Shown: positions 15,937 to 25,388, counted from the first letter of the stretch. The stretch: 40,913 bases of DNA from an uncultured Bacilli bacterium (GCA_944372055.1 CALVYF010000008.1:1-40913); one strand, 5' to 3'. Numbers and translations: made by a program. The notes: a model not told the origin generated them from the sequence alone.

Positions 15937-18750
15937 ATGGATAAAATTATTGTAAAAGGTGCAAGAGAAAACAATTTAAAAAATATAAATATAGAGTTAC
16001 CAAAGAATAAACTTATTGTTATGACTGGAGTATCAGGAAGTGGAAAGAGTAGTCTCGCTTTTGATACAATTTATGCCGAAGGACAAAGAAGATATGTAGA
16101 AAGTTTATCTGCTTATGCTAGACAATTTTTAGGCGGTAGTGAGAAGCCAGATGTAGATAGTATTGAAGGCTTATCACCTGCAATTAGTATTGATCAAAAA
16201 ACAACAAATAACAATCCTAGATCAACTGTTGGAACAGTAACAGAAATATATGATTACCTAAGACTAATTTTCGCAAGAGTTGGAGTTCCATATTGCCCAA
16301 ATCACAATATCCCAATATCAAGTCAAAGTGTAGAAGAAATGACAAATAAAGTATTAGAATACGAAGAAGGAACTAAGATAATTATTATGGCTCCTGTTGT
16401 TCATGGTGAAAAAGGTACTCAAAAAGATTTGTTAGAAAGTCTACGCAAAGAAGGTTATATTAGAGTTCGTGTAGATGATGAGATGATGGATTTATCTGAT
16501 GATATTACATTAGATAAGAATAAAAAACATAAAATAGACGTAATAATAGATCGACTAATTATTAAAGAAGGAATAAGATCAAGACTGTTCGAAGCAATCG
16601 AGTCCGCGACTAAATTAGCAGAAGGAAAAGTAGTAATAGATGTATTAGGAGAAAATAAAAAAGAAATCGTTTTATCTGAATCATTTGCCTGCCCTTACTG
16701 TGAGTTCTCTTTACCAGAGTTAGAACCAAGAATATTTAGTTTTAATGCTCCGTATGGAGCTTGTCCGGATTGTAAGGGGTTAGGAATAAAGTTACAAATT
16801 GATGCAGATTTAATTATTCCCGATAAAGACAAATCTATTGCATCAGGATGTATAAAAACATTAACAGACGACCCAGAAGGACTAGATTATCAAAAACTAG
16901 AATGCGTTTGTAAACATTATAAAATAGATATGACAAAACCATGGAAGAGTCTAACTAAAAAACAACAAAACGTAATTCTTTACGGTTCGGATGAAGTAAT
17001 TCATTTCCAATATTCTTCAAAGAGCGGAAATAAATATAATAGTAGAGATTTCTATGAAGGTATTATTAACAACTTAGAAAGAAGATATATGGAAACAAGT
17101 TCTACATGGATTAGAGAATGGTTAGAAAACTACATGGTAGAGCATACTTGTGAAACTTGCCATGGTGCAAGACTAACAGATGATGTGTTATCAGTAAAAC
17201 TAAATGGAAAAAATATTTATGAAGTAACACAAATGAGTATTAAAGAATTAATTCCTTTCTTTGATAATTTAGAATTATCAGAAGAGAAGAAAGAAATTGC
17301 TAAACTTGTTATTAAGGAAGTACAAGATCGCCTACACTTCTTAAAAAATGTAGGTTTAGAATATTTAACATTAAGCAGAAGTGCAGGAACATTATCAGGT
17401 GGAGAAGCACAACGTATCAGATTAGCAACACAAATAGGTTCACACTTAACAGGTGTTCTATATGTATTAGACGAACCAAGTATCGGTCTTCATCAAAGAG
17501 ATAATGAAAAACTAATTAATTCAATGTTAGAGATGAGAGATTTAGGGAATACTTTAATCGTAGTAGAACATGATACTGATACAATGCTTGCTTGTGATTA
17601 TTTAGTAGATATCGGTCCAGGCGCAGGAGACCACGGTGGAAAAATAGTAGCAGCTGGAACTCCAGAAGAAGTAATGAAAAACGAAAATAGCTTAACAGGA
17701 CAATACTTGAGTGGTAAGAAATGTATCGAAGTTCCAAAAACAAGAAGAAAAGGAAATAAGAAGTTCCTAAAGATAAAAGGAGCAGAAGAACATAATCTAA
17801 AAAATATTGATGTGGATATTCCTCTTGGAACATTTACTTGTGTAACTGGAGTATCAGGAAGTGGAAAAAGTAGTTTAATAAATGAAATTCTTTGTAAAGC
17901 AGTGGCATCTAAATTATATAGTTCTAAAGAAAAACCAGGAAAACATAAGAAAATTTTAGGATTAGATAACATTGATAAACTGGTTGCGATTTCTCAAAAC
18001 CCAATAGGAAGAACTCCAAGGTCTAATCCAGCTACATATACTGGAGTATTTGATGACATTCGCACTTTATTCACAACAACAAAAGAAGCTAAAATGTATG
18101 GTTTTGAAAAGAATCGTTTCTCATTTAATGTAAAAGGTGGCCGCTGCGAAGCTTGCCGTGGAGATGGTGTAAAGAAAATAGAAATGCACTTTTTACCAGA
18201 CGTTTATGTGCCATGTGAAGTATGCCATGGAACAAGGTATAATAGAGAAACTTTAAACATAAAGTATAAGGGAAAAAATATTGCCGAAGTATTAGATATG
18301 AGAGTAACGGAAGCATTAGAATTTTTCTCAAATGTACCGAAGATAAAAAATAAATTACAAGTATTAGAAGATGTAGGATTAGGATATATTAAGTTAGGAC
18401 AAAGTGCCCCAACTCTATCAGGTGGAGAAGCAGAACGTGTAAAACTTGCCAAAGAATTACAAAAGAAAGCAACAGGTAAAACTTTATTTGTCTTAGACGA
18501 GCCAACAACTGGTCTTCACACTGATGACATCAAGCGATTGCTTGCAATTTTACAGAAAATAGTGGATAATAAAGATACGGTAGTAGTGATTGAGCATAAT
18601 TTAGATGTTATTAAAGTCGCTGACTATATTATAGATTTAGGACCAGAAGGTGGAGATGAAGGTGGACAAATCGTTGCCACGGGTACACCAGAAGAAGTAG
18701 CCAAAGTAAAAGAATCTTATACCGGACAATTCTTAAAGAAAATATTATAA
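15937..18750 (+). CDS. uvrA: UvrABC excision repair subunit A
   Basis: Damage-recognition ATPase of nucleotide excision repair, which works as a dimer and loads UvrB. The 937-aa product has two ABC modules. GVSGSGKSS occurs at 31-39 and again in the C-terminal half, with two LSGGEA signatures, DEPSIGLH and DEPTTGLH. Zinc-binding cysteine pairs lie in CPYCEF/CPDCKGLG and CEACRGDG/CEVCHG, and the UvrB-contact region CETCHGARL is present. I start at ATG 15937 (MDKIIVKGAREN), preceded by GCAGGTGA. The longer frame at 15919 begins directly behind the -10 box. lgt follows after 15 bases. Upstream promoters and an inverted repeat suggest DNA-damage control. Confidence 0.98.
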   Translation: MDKIIVKGARENNLKNINIELPKNKLIVMTGVSGSGKSSLAFDTIYAEGQRRYVESLSAYARQFLGGSEKPDVDSIEGLSPAISIDQKTTNNNPRSTVGTVTEIYDYLRLIFARVGVPYCPNHNIPISSQSVEEMTNKVLEYEEGTKIIIMAPVVHGEKGTQKDLLESLRKEGYIRVRVDDEMMDLSDDITLDKNKKHKIDVIIDRLIIKEGIRSRLFEAIESATKLAEGKVVIDVLGENKKEIVLSESFACPYCEFSLPELEPRIFSFNAPYGACPDCKGLGIKLQIDADLIIPDKDKSIASGCIKTLTDDPEGLDYQKLECVCKHYKIDMTKPWKSLTKKQQNVILYGSDEVIHFQYSSKSGNKYNSRDFYEGIINNLERRYMETSSTWIREWLENYMVEHTCETCHGARLTDDVLSVKLNGKNIYEVTQMSIKELIPFFDNLELSEEKKEIAKLVIKEVQDRLHFLKNVGLEYLTLSRSAGTLSGGEAQRIRLATQIGSHLTGVLYVLDEPSIGLHQRDNEKLINSMLEMRDLGNTLIVVEHDTDTMLACDYLVDIGPGAGDHGGKIVAAGTPEEVMKNENSLTGQYLSGKKCIEVPKTRRKGNKKFLKIKGAEEHNLKNIDVDIPLGTFTCVTGVSGSGKSSLINEILCKAVASKLYSSKEKPGKHKKILGLDNIDKLVAISQNPIGRTPRSNPATYTGVFDDIRTLFTTTKEAKMYGFEKNRFSFNVKGGRCEACRGDGVKKIEMHFLPDVYVPCEVCHGTRYNRETLNIKYKGKNIAEVLDMRVTEALEFFSNVPKIKNKLQVLEDVGLGYIKLGQSAPTLSGGEAERVKLAKELQKKATGKTLFVLDEPTTGLHTDDIKRLLAILQKIVDNKDTVVVIEHNLDVIKVADYIIDLGPEGGDEGGQIVATGTPEEVAKVKESYTGQFLKKIL

Positions 18751-18765
18751 AAAACGAGGTAAGAT

Positions 18766-19551
18766 ATGGAAAAAGTAGCTCTAGATTTAGGACCAATTCA
18801 AATATACTGGTATTCTATATTTATTTTTATTGGAATGCTAGTTGCTTGCTTTTTAATTTATAAAGAAGCAAAAAAAAGAGACATTGAAGAAGATTTTTTA
18901 GTAAACCTTACCTTTAATACCATTATCATAGGAATCATTGGAGCTAGACTTTACTACGTCCTTTTTAACCTTTCTTACTATCTAGATAACCCTGTGGAAA
19001 TTTTTCAAATATGGAATGGAGGACTAGCAATCCATGGCGGGATTATTGCCGGACTTCTATTTATTATTTATTATTGCAAAAAGCATGAAGTGAATTTATG
19101 GAAAATGCTAGATATTATCGTAGTTGGACTAATTATTGCTCAAGCAATCGGAAGATGGGGAAACTTTTTCAACAGCGAAGCTTATGGCCCAATAACAACA
19201 TCAGCACATTTAAAATCACTTGGCATACCGCAATTTATAATTGATGGAATGTATATTTTAGGAGAATATCGTCAGCCTACTTTCTTTTATGAATCGGTAT
19301 GGTGTCTCTTTGGTTTTTTAGCAATGCTAATAATACGTCAATATAAATATTTAAAAATAGGACAATTAACAAGCTTTTATTTGATTTGGTATGGAATAAT
19401 TCGATTTATGATAGAGGCTATGAGAACAGATTCACTAATGCTGGGTCCACTAAAAATAGCTCAATTAGTATCTTTAGTGTTCATAGTTTCTGGAATTATA
19501 ATTTTAATAAGAAGTGCGAAAACTAATCAAAAAAAGTTATATAATGTATAA
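18766..19551 (+). CDS. lgt: Prolipoprotein diacylglyceryl transferase
   Basis: Membrane enzyme that attaches a diacylglyceryl group from phosphatidylglycerol to the lipobox cysteine of prolipoproteins. The 261-aa product has about seven hydrophobic segments and the Lgt signature GRWGNFFNSEAYG near residues 127-139, plus HGGIIAG with the essential-region histidine. Length is normal. ATG 18766 follows GAGGTAAG and lies 15 bases after uvrA. In Bacillus it is paired with hprK, which is missing here. Confidence 0.96.
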   Translation: MEKVALDLGPIQIYWYSIFIFIGMLVACFLIYKEAKKRDIEEDFLVNLTFNTIIIGIIGARLYYVLFNLSYYLDNPVEIFQIWNGGLAIHGGIIAGLLFIIYYCKKHEVNLWKMLDIIVVGLIIAQAIGRWGNFFNSEAYGPITTSAHLKSLGIPQFIIDGMYILGEYRQPTFFYESVWCLFGFLAMLIIRQYKYLKIGQLTSFYLIWYGIIRFMIEAMRTDSLMLGPLKIAQLVSLVFIVSGIIILIRSAKTNQKKLYNV

Positions 19552-19564
19552 TGAGGAGGAAAAA

Positions 19565-20515
19565 ATGCATAAGAAAGTTGTAATCTTTGGTGGAGGAACT
19601 GGTTTATCTTATCTGTTAAAAGGCCTAAAAGATTTTCCAATAGATATTACATCAGTAATTACTGTTTCTGATAGTGGAAAGTCAACAGGAAAATTACGGA
19701 AAGAATTTAATACTCCAGCTGTAGGAGATATTAGAAAAGTAATTACGGAATTATCAGAGATTGATGAACCAATCAAAAAAATGATGGAATATCGCTTTCA
19801 TACTTCAAGTGATTTAGATGGTCATGCAACAGGAAACTTAATTTTAACCTCTTTATTAGATATCACGGGCTCTCTAAAAGAATCAATTTTTTCACTAAGT
19901 AAATTATTAGATGTAAAGCATACTGTATTACCAATTTCTGAAGATTCATCATTAACTTTGATAGGGATCGATAAAGACGGAAATATTATAGAAGGTGAGG
20001 ATAAAATAACAAAATCACATCATAAATTTGAAAGAATTTGTTATAAACAAGAACCTAACGTATTGCCAGAAGTAATTACTGCAATAGAGCAAGCAGACTT
20101 AATCATTTTTAGTATGGGAAGTTTATACACAAGTATTTTGCCAAATATCATTTGTAAAGATGTACAAAATGCATTAGCTAAAACCCCAGCACCTATAATG
20201 TATTTATGCAATTCGGTAACTCAACCTGGAGAAACAGATGACTTTACTGTAGGAAATCATGTTGAAATGTTAAATAGACATTTAGAAACTCGTAAGATAG
20301 ATGTTGTAATCGCTAGTAATTCTGAAATTGATAAAAAAATAGCAGAAAAATATTATACAGAAGAATATAAGACTCCTGTAAAAATAGATGAAAAATATTT
20401 AAAAAAAATAGGCGTAGAATTAATAGCTGCAGATTTGATTACAATTGAAGATAATACCATTAGACATAATAGTTTAAAATTAAGTACTATAATTTTTAAC
20501 TATTTAATGAGGTAA
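19565..20515 (+). CDS. yvcK: Gluconeogenesis factor YvcK family protein
   Basis: Cytoplasmic CofD-like protein that binds UDP-GlcNAc-type ligands in Bacillus and Listeria and is needed for growth on gluconeogenic carbon and for cell shape. The 316-aa product begins VVIFGGGTGLS, the nucleotide-binding loop, and contains PAVGDIRKVI and GHATGNL. One conserved loop differs: family VADDGGSSGRLR reads VSDSGKSTGKLR here. ATG 19565 follows GAGGAGGAAAAA directly after the lgt stop; an in-frame start at 19514 lies inside lgt and is rejected. rapZ, usually just upstream, is absent. whiA follows after four bases. Confidence 0.93.
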   Translation: MHKKVVIFGGGTGLSYLLKGLKDFPIDITSVITVSDSGKSTGKLRKEFNTPAVGDIRKVITELSEIDEPIKKMMEYRFHTSSDLDGHATGNLILTSLLDITGSLKESIFSLSKLLDVKHTVLPISEDSSLTLIGIDKDGNIIEGEDKITKSHHKFERICYKQEPNVLPEVITAIEQADLIIFSMGSLYTSILPNIICKDVQNALAKTPAPIMYLCNSVTQPGETDDFTVGNHVEMLNRHLETRKIDVVIASNSEIDKKIAEKYYTEEYKTPVKIDEKYLKKIGVELIAADLITIEDNTIRHNSLKLSTIIFNYLMR

Positions 20516-20519
20516 TAAT

Positions 20520-21458
20520 ATGTCATATACAACACAGATAAAAGAAGAAATTTCTAAAAATATGGGTTCTAAGTCCGAAATGATTGCAGAATTATCAGGT
20601 TATATCAGAAATAATGGTCACTATACTTCAAACGGATTTCAATTAACAACAGAAAATCCTATAATATGCGAAAGAATAGAAAAACAACTAGAAGTATTAT
20701 ACGAAGTAAAAATAAAAAAAGAAATAAAAGACAGCTTAAACTTTAGTAAAAAAGATTTATTTGTTTTAACTATCGAAGAAAAAACATCATTCATTTTAAC
20801 AGATATTGGTTATCAGGATGAACAAGGAAATTATCTTGAACGACCACCACAATATATTGTAGGTGCAAATGAAGAAATCAGAGCTTATTTAAAAGGAGTG
20901 TTCTTAAGTTCTGGTAGCATTAACGATCCTAAAACATCAAGATATCATATGGAATTATTAATAGAAGAATCTACAGAGGCGGTTTTTGTACAAAAACTAT
21001 TAAATCTATTTGATTTAAATGTAAAAATACTCACAAGAGATAAAGGTTATATGCTATACATTAAAGAAGCAGATAAAATTAGTGATTATTTAAAACTAAT
21101 CAAAGCAAATAATGCAGTTTTATATTTTGAAAATCAAAGAATTTATCGCAATAAAAAAAATCAAGCAAATCGTTTGAATAATTGTGAACAAGCCAATATA
21201 GATAAAGTAGTTGCAACAGCGACAGCCCAGTTAGATGATATTACAATAATTGAAGAAAATCTAGGTACAAGTCTATTAGATGAAAAGACGCAAGAAGCAT
21301 TAGAATATAGAAAAAAATATCCAGAAGCTTCTTTAAAAGAATTGAGTGAGATTATTACAATAGAAACAGGAAGCCCTATAACAAAATCAGGGCTAAACCA
21401 TAGATTCCGTAAAATCAAAGAGTTAGCTACTAGATTTAAAGAATTAGACAAAAAATAG
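20520..21458 (+). CDS. whiA: DNA-binding protein WhiA
   Basis: WhiA is a DNA-binding protein with a homing-endonuclease-like N-terminal domain and a C-terminal helix-turn-helix; in Firmicutes it affects chromosome segregation and division. The 312-aa product begins SYTTQIKEEISKN, has the degenerate endonuclease-like segment AYLKGVFLSSGSINDP near 122-137 and a C-terminal HTH (ASLKELSEII...SGLNHRFRKI). It follows yvcK after four bases with AATGAGGTAATAAT in front. The yvcK-whiA pair is widely conserved, whereas crh, which follows in Bacillus, is absent. A terminator ends the uvrA-lgt-yvcK-whiA run. Confidence 0.96.
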   Translation: MSYTTQIKEEISKNMGSKSEMIAELSGYIRNNGHYTSNGFQLTTENPIICERIEKQLEVLYEVKIKKEIKDSLNFSKKDLFVLTIEEKTSFILTDIGYQDEQGNYLERPPQYIVGANEEIRAYLKGVFLSSGSINDPKTSRYHMELLIEESTEAVFVQKLLNLFDLNVKILTRDKGYMLYIKEADKISDYLKLIKANNAVLYFENQRIYRNKKNQANRLNNCEQANIDKVVATATAQLDDITIIEENLGTSLLDEKTQEALEYRKKYPEASLKELSEIITIETGSPITKSGLNHRFRKIKELATRFKELDKK

Positions 21459-21483
21459 AACTTATATTAAGTTCTATTTTTTA
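21451..21483. terminator. Bidirectional terminator between whiA and clpP
   Basis: A 14-bp perfect stem (AAAAATAGAACTTA at 21451-21464 with TAAGTTCTATTTTT at 21468-21481) with a 3-base loop. The converging clpP gene ends inside it. Confidence 0.9.
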
Positions 21484-22048
21484 TTACTTTATCAATCAAT
21501 CCGTATAAAACAGCTTCCTCTGTATCTAAATAATAGTCTCTTTCCGTATCTTTTTCTATTTTGCGCAAAGAATTTTTTGTGTTTTTAGCTAAAATTTTAT
21601 TCAAACGCTTTCGAAGTAAAATAATTCTATCAGCAGCAATTTTAATATCGCTAGCCTGTCCTTCAGCCCCACCTAATGGTTGATGAATCATAATGTCGGC
21701 ATTAGGCAAAGCATATCTTTTGCCCGGAGTACCACTAGAAAGTAAGAAAGCACCCATACTAGCGGCCATACCTATACAAATTGTAGAGACATCACTAGCA
21801 ATAAATTGCATAGTATCATAAATAGCAAAACCAGAAGAAACAATGCCTCCAGGAGAATTAATATAAATAGAAATATCATCATGATTAATAGAATCTAAGT
21901 AAAGTAAGGAAGCAACAACAGTATTTGCTAAAGAATCATTAATTTCTCCACTAATAAAAATGATACGCTCTTTCAATAATCTAGAAAAAATGTCATAACT
22001 GCGTTCACCATCAATCTCTTTATCAACAACAACAGGAACTAAACTCAT
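21467..22048 (-). CDS. clpP: ATP-dependent Clp protease proteolytic subunit
   Basis: Serine protease barrel that degrades proteins fed by Clp ATPases. The 193-aa product has the catalytic triad in its usual context: S97 in [10 protein letters not shown]122 in IHQPLGG and D171 in ERDYYL. The handle helix and YINSPGG are normal. I start at ATG 22048 (MSLVPVV), preceded by AGGTGA; a GTG at 22057 overlaps this ribosome binding site. No CtsR heptad repeat (GGTCAAA) was found upstream by eye. It is divergent from the nucleoside kinase gene. Confidence 0.97.
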   Translation of the reverse strand: MSLVPVVVDKEIDGERSYDIFSRLLKERIIFISGEINDSLANTVVASLLYLDSINHDDISIYINSPGGIVSSGFAIYDTMQFIASDVSTICIGMAASMGAFLLSSGTPGKRYALPNADIMIHQPLGGAEGQASDIKIAADRIILLRKRLNKILAKNTKNSLRKIEKDTERDYYLDTEEAVLYGLIDKVIKNRT

Positions 22049-22087
22049 GTCAATCACCTAATTTTAGTATAGGTGTAAAGCAATCAA

Positions 22088-22099
22088 AATATGCATATT
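22088..22099. other. 12-base palindrome between clpP and the kinase gene
   Basis: AATATGCATATT is a perfect palindrome in the divergent promoter region. It could be a small operator or a chance AT-rich palindrome. A TTGTAA/TACAAT promoter for the kinase gene (15-base spacing) starts at its right edge. Confidence 0.25.
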
Positions 22100-22153
22100 G
22101 TAAAACGACAAAGTATGATACAATAATAAGAGAAAATAAAGAGGGTGACACTA

Positions 22154-23809
22154 ATGATTGAAACAATAGAGGTAGAAATAAAAGGAAAGAAATATCAAAT
22201 GAGTAAAGGGATGTCTTTAGAAGAGATATCTGCAGAATTTCAAAAAGATTTCAAATATCCAATTTTAATAGCAAAGGTAAATAATAGATTAAGAGAACTT
22301 ACCAAGACGATAGAAGAAGACTCTATGATTGAGTTTTTGGATTTAACATCAAAAGAGGGAAATAGTACACATATTAGTGGGCTTACTTATGTTTTATTGT
22401 ATGCGATAAAAAAATTATTTGGAGAAGATGCAGATATTATTGTCCAACATTCTCTAGATAAAGGGATATATATAGAGACAACATTTAAGCTAACAGAAAA
22501 TAGAGTTAAAAATATAAAAGAAACAATGAAAAAGATAATTGAAGCAGATACTCCAATTATCAGAAGTACAGTAGATAGAACAGAAGCAATAAAATATTTT
22601 AAAAGTAAAAATGATGCATCAAAAGCAGGTGTTCTATCATATACAACAAATGGATATGTTACTTTATACAGATTAGGAAACTATTATAATTATTTTTACA
22701 ATCAAATGCCCACATCTACTGGAAGAGTAAAGGATTTTGATTTAACCTATGTAAAAGAGAATGGCTTTATATTACAATTCCCAACAGTATTCCAACCAGA
22801 TAAAATACCAGTATATAAGCATCACCCACATATGTTCGAAGTTTTTCAAGAATATAGAGACTGGGCTAAAATCATAGGTGTAGAAAATTCGGTTGATTTA
22901 AATAGATTAGTATCTTTAGGAAAAATAAATGATTTGATTCGTATTGATGAGACTCTTCAAAGTAACCGTTTATTAAATCTAGCTAAAGAAATCAATAAAA
23001 GAAGAAAAGATATCAAGATAGTTTTAATGGCAGGACCATCATCTTCAGGAAAAACAACAACTTCTAGAAAGTTAAGAATGTATTTAGAGAGTTTTGGATT
23101 ACATCCACGAGTATTGTCTATGGATGATTACTTTGTAGAGCGAAATGAAAACCCAATGGATGAAAATGGAAATCCAGATTATGAATGCTTAGAAGCTATT
23201 GATTTAAAATTGTTTGATAAACAAATAGAAGAGTTATTAAATGGAAAAACAATTAAAGTTCCAACATATAATTTCCCTTTAGGAACAAAAGAATATAAAA
23301 AAGAAATGAGTTTAGGAGAAGAAGATATTTTATTAATAGAAGGCATTCATGCCCTAGACTCAAAAATCTTAACTAATATACCAAGAAACAAAAAATATAA
23401 AATTTACATATCTGCATTAACTGAATTAAATATTGATAATCATAATAGAGTATCTACAGCAGATAATAGAATGTTAAGAAGAATGGTTCGCGATAATCGC
23501 ACCAGAAATAATAATGTAGAACATACTTTAAAAGCGTGGCATAGTGTAAGAAAAGGAGAAGAAAAATATATTTTTCCTTACCAGGATGATGCTGATTTCA
23601 CCTTCAATTCCGCATTGATTTATGAAATAGGCGTATTAAAGACATATGTAGAACCATTATTATATGCAGTAGCACAAGACTCCCCATATTATGCAGAAGC
23701 AAAAAGATTAATTGAGTTTTTAAGATTATTCTTACCAATCCCAGCAGACGTAATTCCGCAAGATTCAATATTAAGAGAGTTTATTGGTGGAAGTTGTTTC
23801 CACGAATAG
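22154..23809 (+). CDS. TGS domain-nucleoside (uridine) kinase fusion protein
   Basis: A three-part protein of 551 aa. Residues 1-65 resemble a TGS domain, about 70-230 resemble the editing-like domain of threonyl-tRNA synthetase, including HSLDKGIYIE and HHPHMFEVFQEYRDW, and 280-480 form a uridine-kinase P-loop domain with GPSSSGKTTTSRKL, SMDDYFV and LLIEGIHAL. Phosphorylation of uridine or cytidine is expected. The role of the ThrRS-like part is unknown, though this fusion is widespread in Firmicutes. ATG 22154 follows GAGGGTGA; a GTG at 22145 lies inside that site and is rejected. A terminator follows. Confidence 0.88.
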   Translation: MIETIEVEIKGKKYQMSKGMSLEEISAEFQKDFKYPILIAKVNNRLRELTKTIEEDSMIEFLDLTSKEGNSTHISGLTYVLLYAIKKLFGEDADIIVQHSLDKGIYIETTFKLTENRVKNIKETMKKIIEADTPIIRSTVDRTEAIKYFKSKNDASKAGVLSYTTNGYVTLYRLGNYYNYFYNQMPTSTGRVKDFDLTYVKENGFILQFPTVFQPDKIPVYKHHPHMFEVFQEYRDWAKIIGVENSVDLNRLVSLGKINDLIRIDETLQSNRLLNLAKEINKRRKDIKIVLMAGPSSSGKTTTSRKLRMYLESFGLHPRVLSMDDYFVERNENPMDENGNPDYECLEAIDLKLFDKQIEELLNGKTIKVPTYNFPLGTKEYKKEMSLGEEDILLIEGIHALDSKILTNIPRNKKYKIYISALTELNIDNHNRVSTADNRMLRRMVRDNRTRNNNVEHTLKAWHSVRKGEEKYIFPYQDDADFTFNSALIYEIGVLKTYVEPLLYAVAQDSPYYAEAKRLIEFLRLFLPIPADVIPQDSILREFIGGSCFHE

Positions 23810-23863
23810 TAGAAAAGGAAAATAAAAACTATTATTTGCATACAAACTCAGCATACATTTAAT

Positions 23864-23894
23864 AAAATATCCACAAAATATGTGGATATTTTTT
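23864..23894 (+). terminator. Terminator of the nucleoside kinase gene
   Basis: A 12-bp perfect stem, AAAATATCCACA with TGTGGATATTTT (23881-23892), around AAATA, followed by T residues. The arms are one base off the DnaA-box sequence, probably by chance. Confidence 0.88.
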
Positions 23895-23952
23895 ACTAAT
23901 AGGAAATTTTCTTCTCTAAAAAATAAAATAATTAATAAAACTAGTTAGATAG

Positions 23953-24226
23953 AGAACAAATGTAAGTTTAGGAGAAATAAGTAGAGTATCAGAATACAAA
24001 TCTAATAAGTATGGAAAGAAATATATTCAAATAGATAGTTATTATCCAAGTAGTCAGATATATAGTAAATGTGGATATAAGAATGAAAAAGTAAAAAAGG
24101 TAAGTGTAAGGTCTAAAATGTGTAAGTAATCATGATAGAGATTATAATGCTAGTTATAATATATATAAGAAAGATAAGAACAAACCTATGCAGCGACTAT
24201 CGGATGTTAAGCCTGTGGAGAAGTAG
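23953..24226 (+). pseudogene. C-terminal remnant of a TnpB (IS200/IS605-type OrfB) gene
   Basis: Only about the last 90 codons remain. The first frame reads SLGEISRVSEYKSNKYGKKY, which matches the TnpB block S-GEF-R-LEYK--WYG, then IDSYYPSSQIYSKCGYKN (family PSSKTCSxCG) and VRSKMC, and stops at 24127. A second frame continues CVSNHDRDYNASYNI, the family CxxCG--HDRDxNAA-NI block, to a stop at 24226. So a frameshift near 24119-24126 separates the two halves of the zinc finger. The catalytic N-terminal part is gone, as is any tnpA. The 575-base gap between the kinase gene and gap otherwise holds only a terminator, IS right-end-like sequence and the gap promoter. Confidence 0.85.
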
Positions 24227-24300
24227 TATTACCTAGTCTGTGAAGCAGGAAACTTGGAAGGTGGCAACCAAGACGAATTAAGATTACTTAATTCTTTTGT
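24227..24300 (+). mobile_element. Probable right end of the insertion sequence, with two hairpins
   Basis: Downstream of the TnpB stop come GAAGCAGGAAACTTGG and a short hairpin CTTGG (24253-24257)/CCAAG (24268-24272). A perfect 8-bp hairpin follows, GAATTAAG (24275-24282)/CTTAATTC (24287-24294), before TTTTGTT. IS200/IS605 elements carry subterminal palindromes, and TnpB guide RNAs come from this region, so this may be the old right end. It could instead act as a weak terminator. The exact IS boundary cannot be fixed. Confidence 0.5.
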
Positions 24301-24334
24301 TCTGACAAAAAAGTGTCAAAAGAAGAGGAATATA

Positions 24335-24363
24335 TTGAAACAAAAAATAGAAAACTATATAAT
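24335..24363 (+). promoter_or_regulatory. gap promoter
   Basis: TTGAAA (24335-24340) and TATAAT (24358-24363) with 17-base spacing, directly before AGGAGGGAT and ATG 24384. No obvious operator repeat overlaps it. Confidence 0.8.
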
Positions 24364-24383
24364 GAGAATATAGGAGGGATTAT

Positions 24384-25388
24384 ATGGTAAGAGTTGCAAT
24401 TAATGGATTCGGAAGAATCGGAAGACTTGCATTTCGTTTAATGGAAGAAGATCAAGAATTTGAAGTTGTAGCAATTAACGACTTAACAGATGCTGAACAA
24501 TTAGCATATTTATTAAAGTATGATACAAATCACAGAAACTATAGAATTGATGAAATTCATAGCGAAGGTGACAATATTGTAGTAGGTGATAGAAGCATAA
24601 AAATTTATGCGGAAACAGATCCTGCAAATTTACCATGGAAAGAGTTAGATGTTGACGTAGTATTAGAATGTACTGGTAAATTTACATCAGAAGAAAAGGC
24701 TATGGCACACATCAACGCAGGAGCTAAAAAAGTAATTATCTCTGCACCTGCAAAAGGTGATATTAAAACAATTGTTTATAATGTTAATCATATGATTTTA
24801 ACAGGAGATGAAAAGATAATTTCAGCGGCAAGTTGTACTACCAACTGCCTTGCCCCAGTAGTAGATGTATTAGATAAAGCTTTTGGTATTGTAAAGGGAT
24901 ATATGACTACAGTTCATGCCTATACAAACGATCAAGCCACTTTAGATGTACCTCATAAAAAAGGAATTAAAGCACGTCGTGGTAGAGCGTGTGCTGCTAA
25001 TATCGTTCCAGCATCTACTGGTGCAGCATCTGCAATTGGAAAAGTTTGCCCTAACTTAGACGGAAAATTAGATGGAGCAGCAATGCGTGTACCTGTACCA
25101 ACAGGATCAGTAATTGATTTAGTTCTTGAATTTGAAAAGAATACAACTGCAGAAGAAATTAATAGAGTATTAAAAGAAGCACAAAATGAAACCTTACAAT
25201 ATACAGATGACCCAATTGTTTCAAGCGATGTAATTGGAAGACATTGCGGTTCATTAGTAGATGGATTATCAACTAGTGTTCTAGAAGTAGAAGGAAAACA
25301 ATTAGCAAGAGTTGTTTCTTGGTATGACAACGAAATGAGTTATACTGCACAAATGGTAAGAACTGCTAAATACTTAATGGAGCAATAA
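24384..25388 (+). CDS. gap: Glyceraldehyde-3-phosphate dehydrogenase, type I
   Basis: Oxidises glyceraldehyde-3-phosphate to 1,3-bisphosphoglycerate in glycolysis. The 334-aa product has the Rossmann start NGFGRIGR (7-14), an Asp in IND at residue 33 typical of NAD use, the active site SAASCTTNC with C151, and H178 in TTVHAYT. Length is normal. ATG 24384 follows AGGAGGGAT. In Bacillus this gene sits behind its repressor cggR; here the space upstream holds a transposase remnant instead. A terminator separates gap from pgk. Confidence 0.98.
   Translation: MVRVAINGFGRIGRLAFRLMEEDQEFEVVAINDLTDAEQLAYLLKYDTNHRNYRIDEIHSEGDNIVVGDRSIKIYAETDPANLPWKELDVDVVLECTGKFTSEEKAMAHINAGAKKVIISAPAKGDIKTIVYNVNHMILTGDEKIISAASCTTNCLAPVVDVLDKAFGIVKGYMTTVHAYTNDQATLDVPHKKGIKARRGRACAANIVPASTGAASAIGKVCPNLDGKLDGAAMRVPVPTGSVIDLVLEFEKNTTAEEINRVLKEAQNETLQYTDDPIVSSDVIGRHCGSLVDGLSTSVLEVEGKQLARVVSWYDNEMSYTAQMVRTAKYLMEQ

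Noticed and set aside
17516-17972. Long open frames on the strand opposite uvrA
   Set aside because: They mirror the codon pattern of uvrA, have no ribosome binding site and no recognisable domain; similar frames opposite uvrB, whiA, gap, pgk and the ribosomal genes were left out for the same reason.
22049-22153. CtsR operator before clpP
   Set aside because: No tandem GGTCAAA heptads are present; only a short AT palindrome is seen.
23864-23894. Pair of DnaA boxes after the kinase gene
   Set aside because: The arms read ATATCCACA, one base off the consensus, and the structure is fully explained as a terminator.
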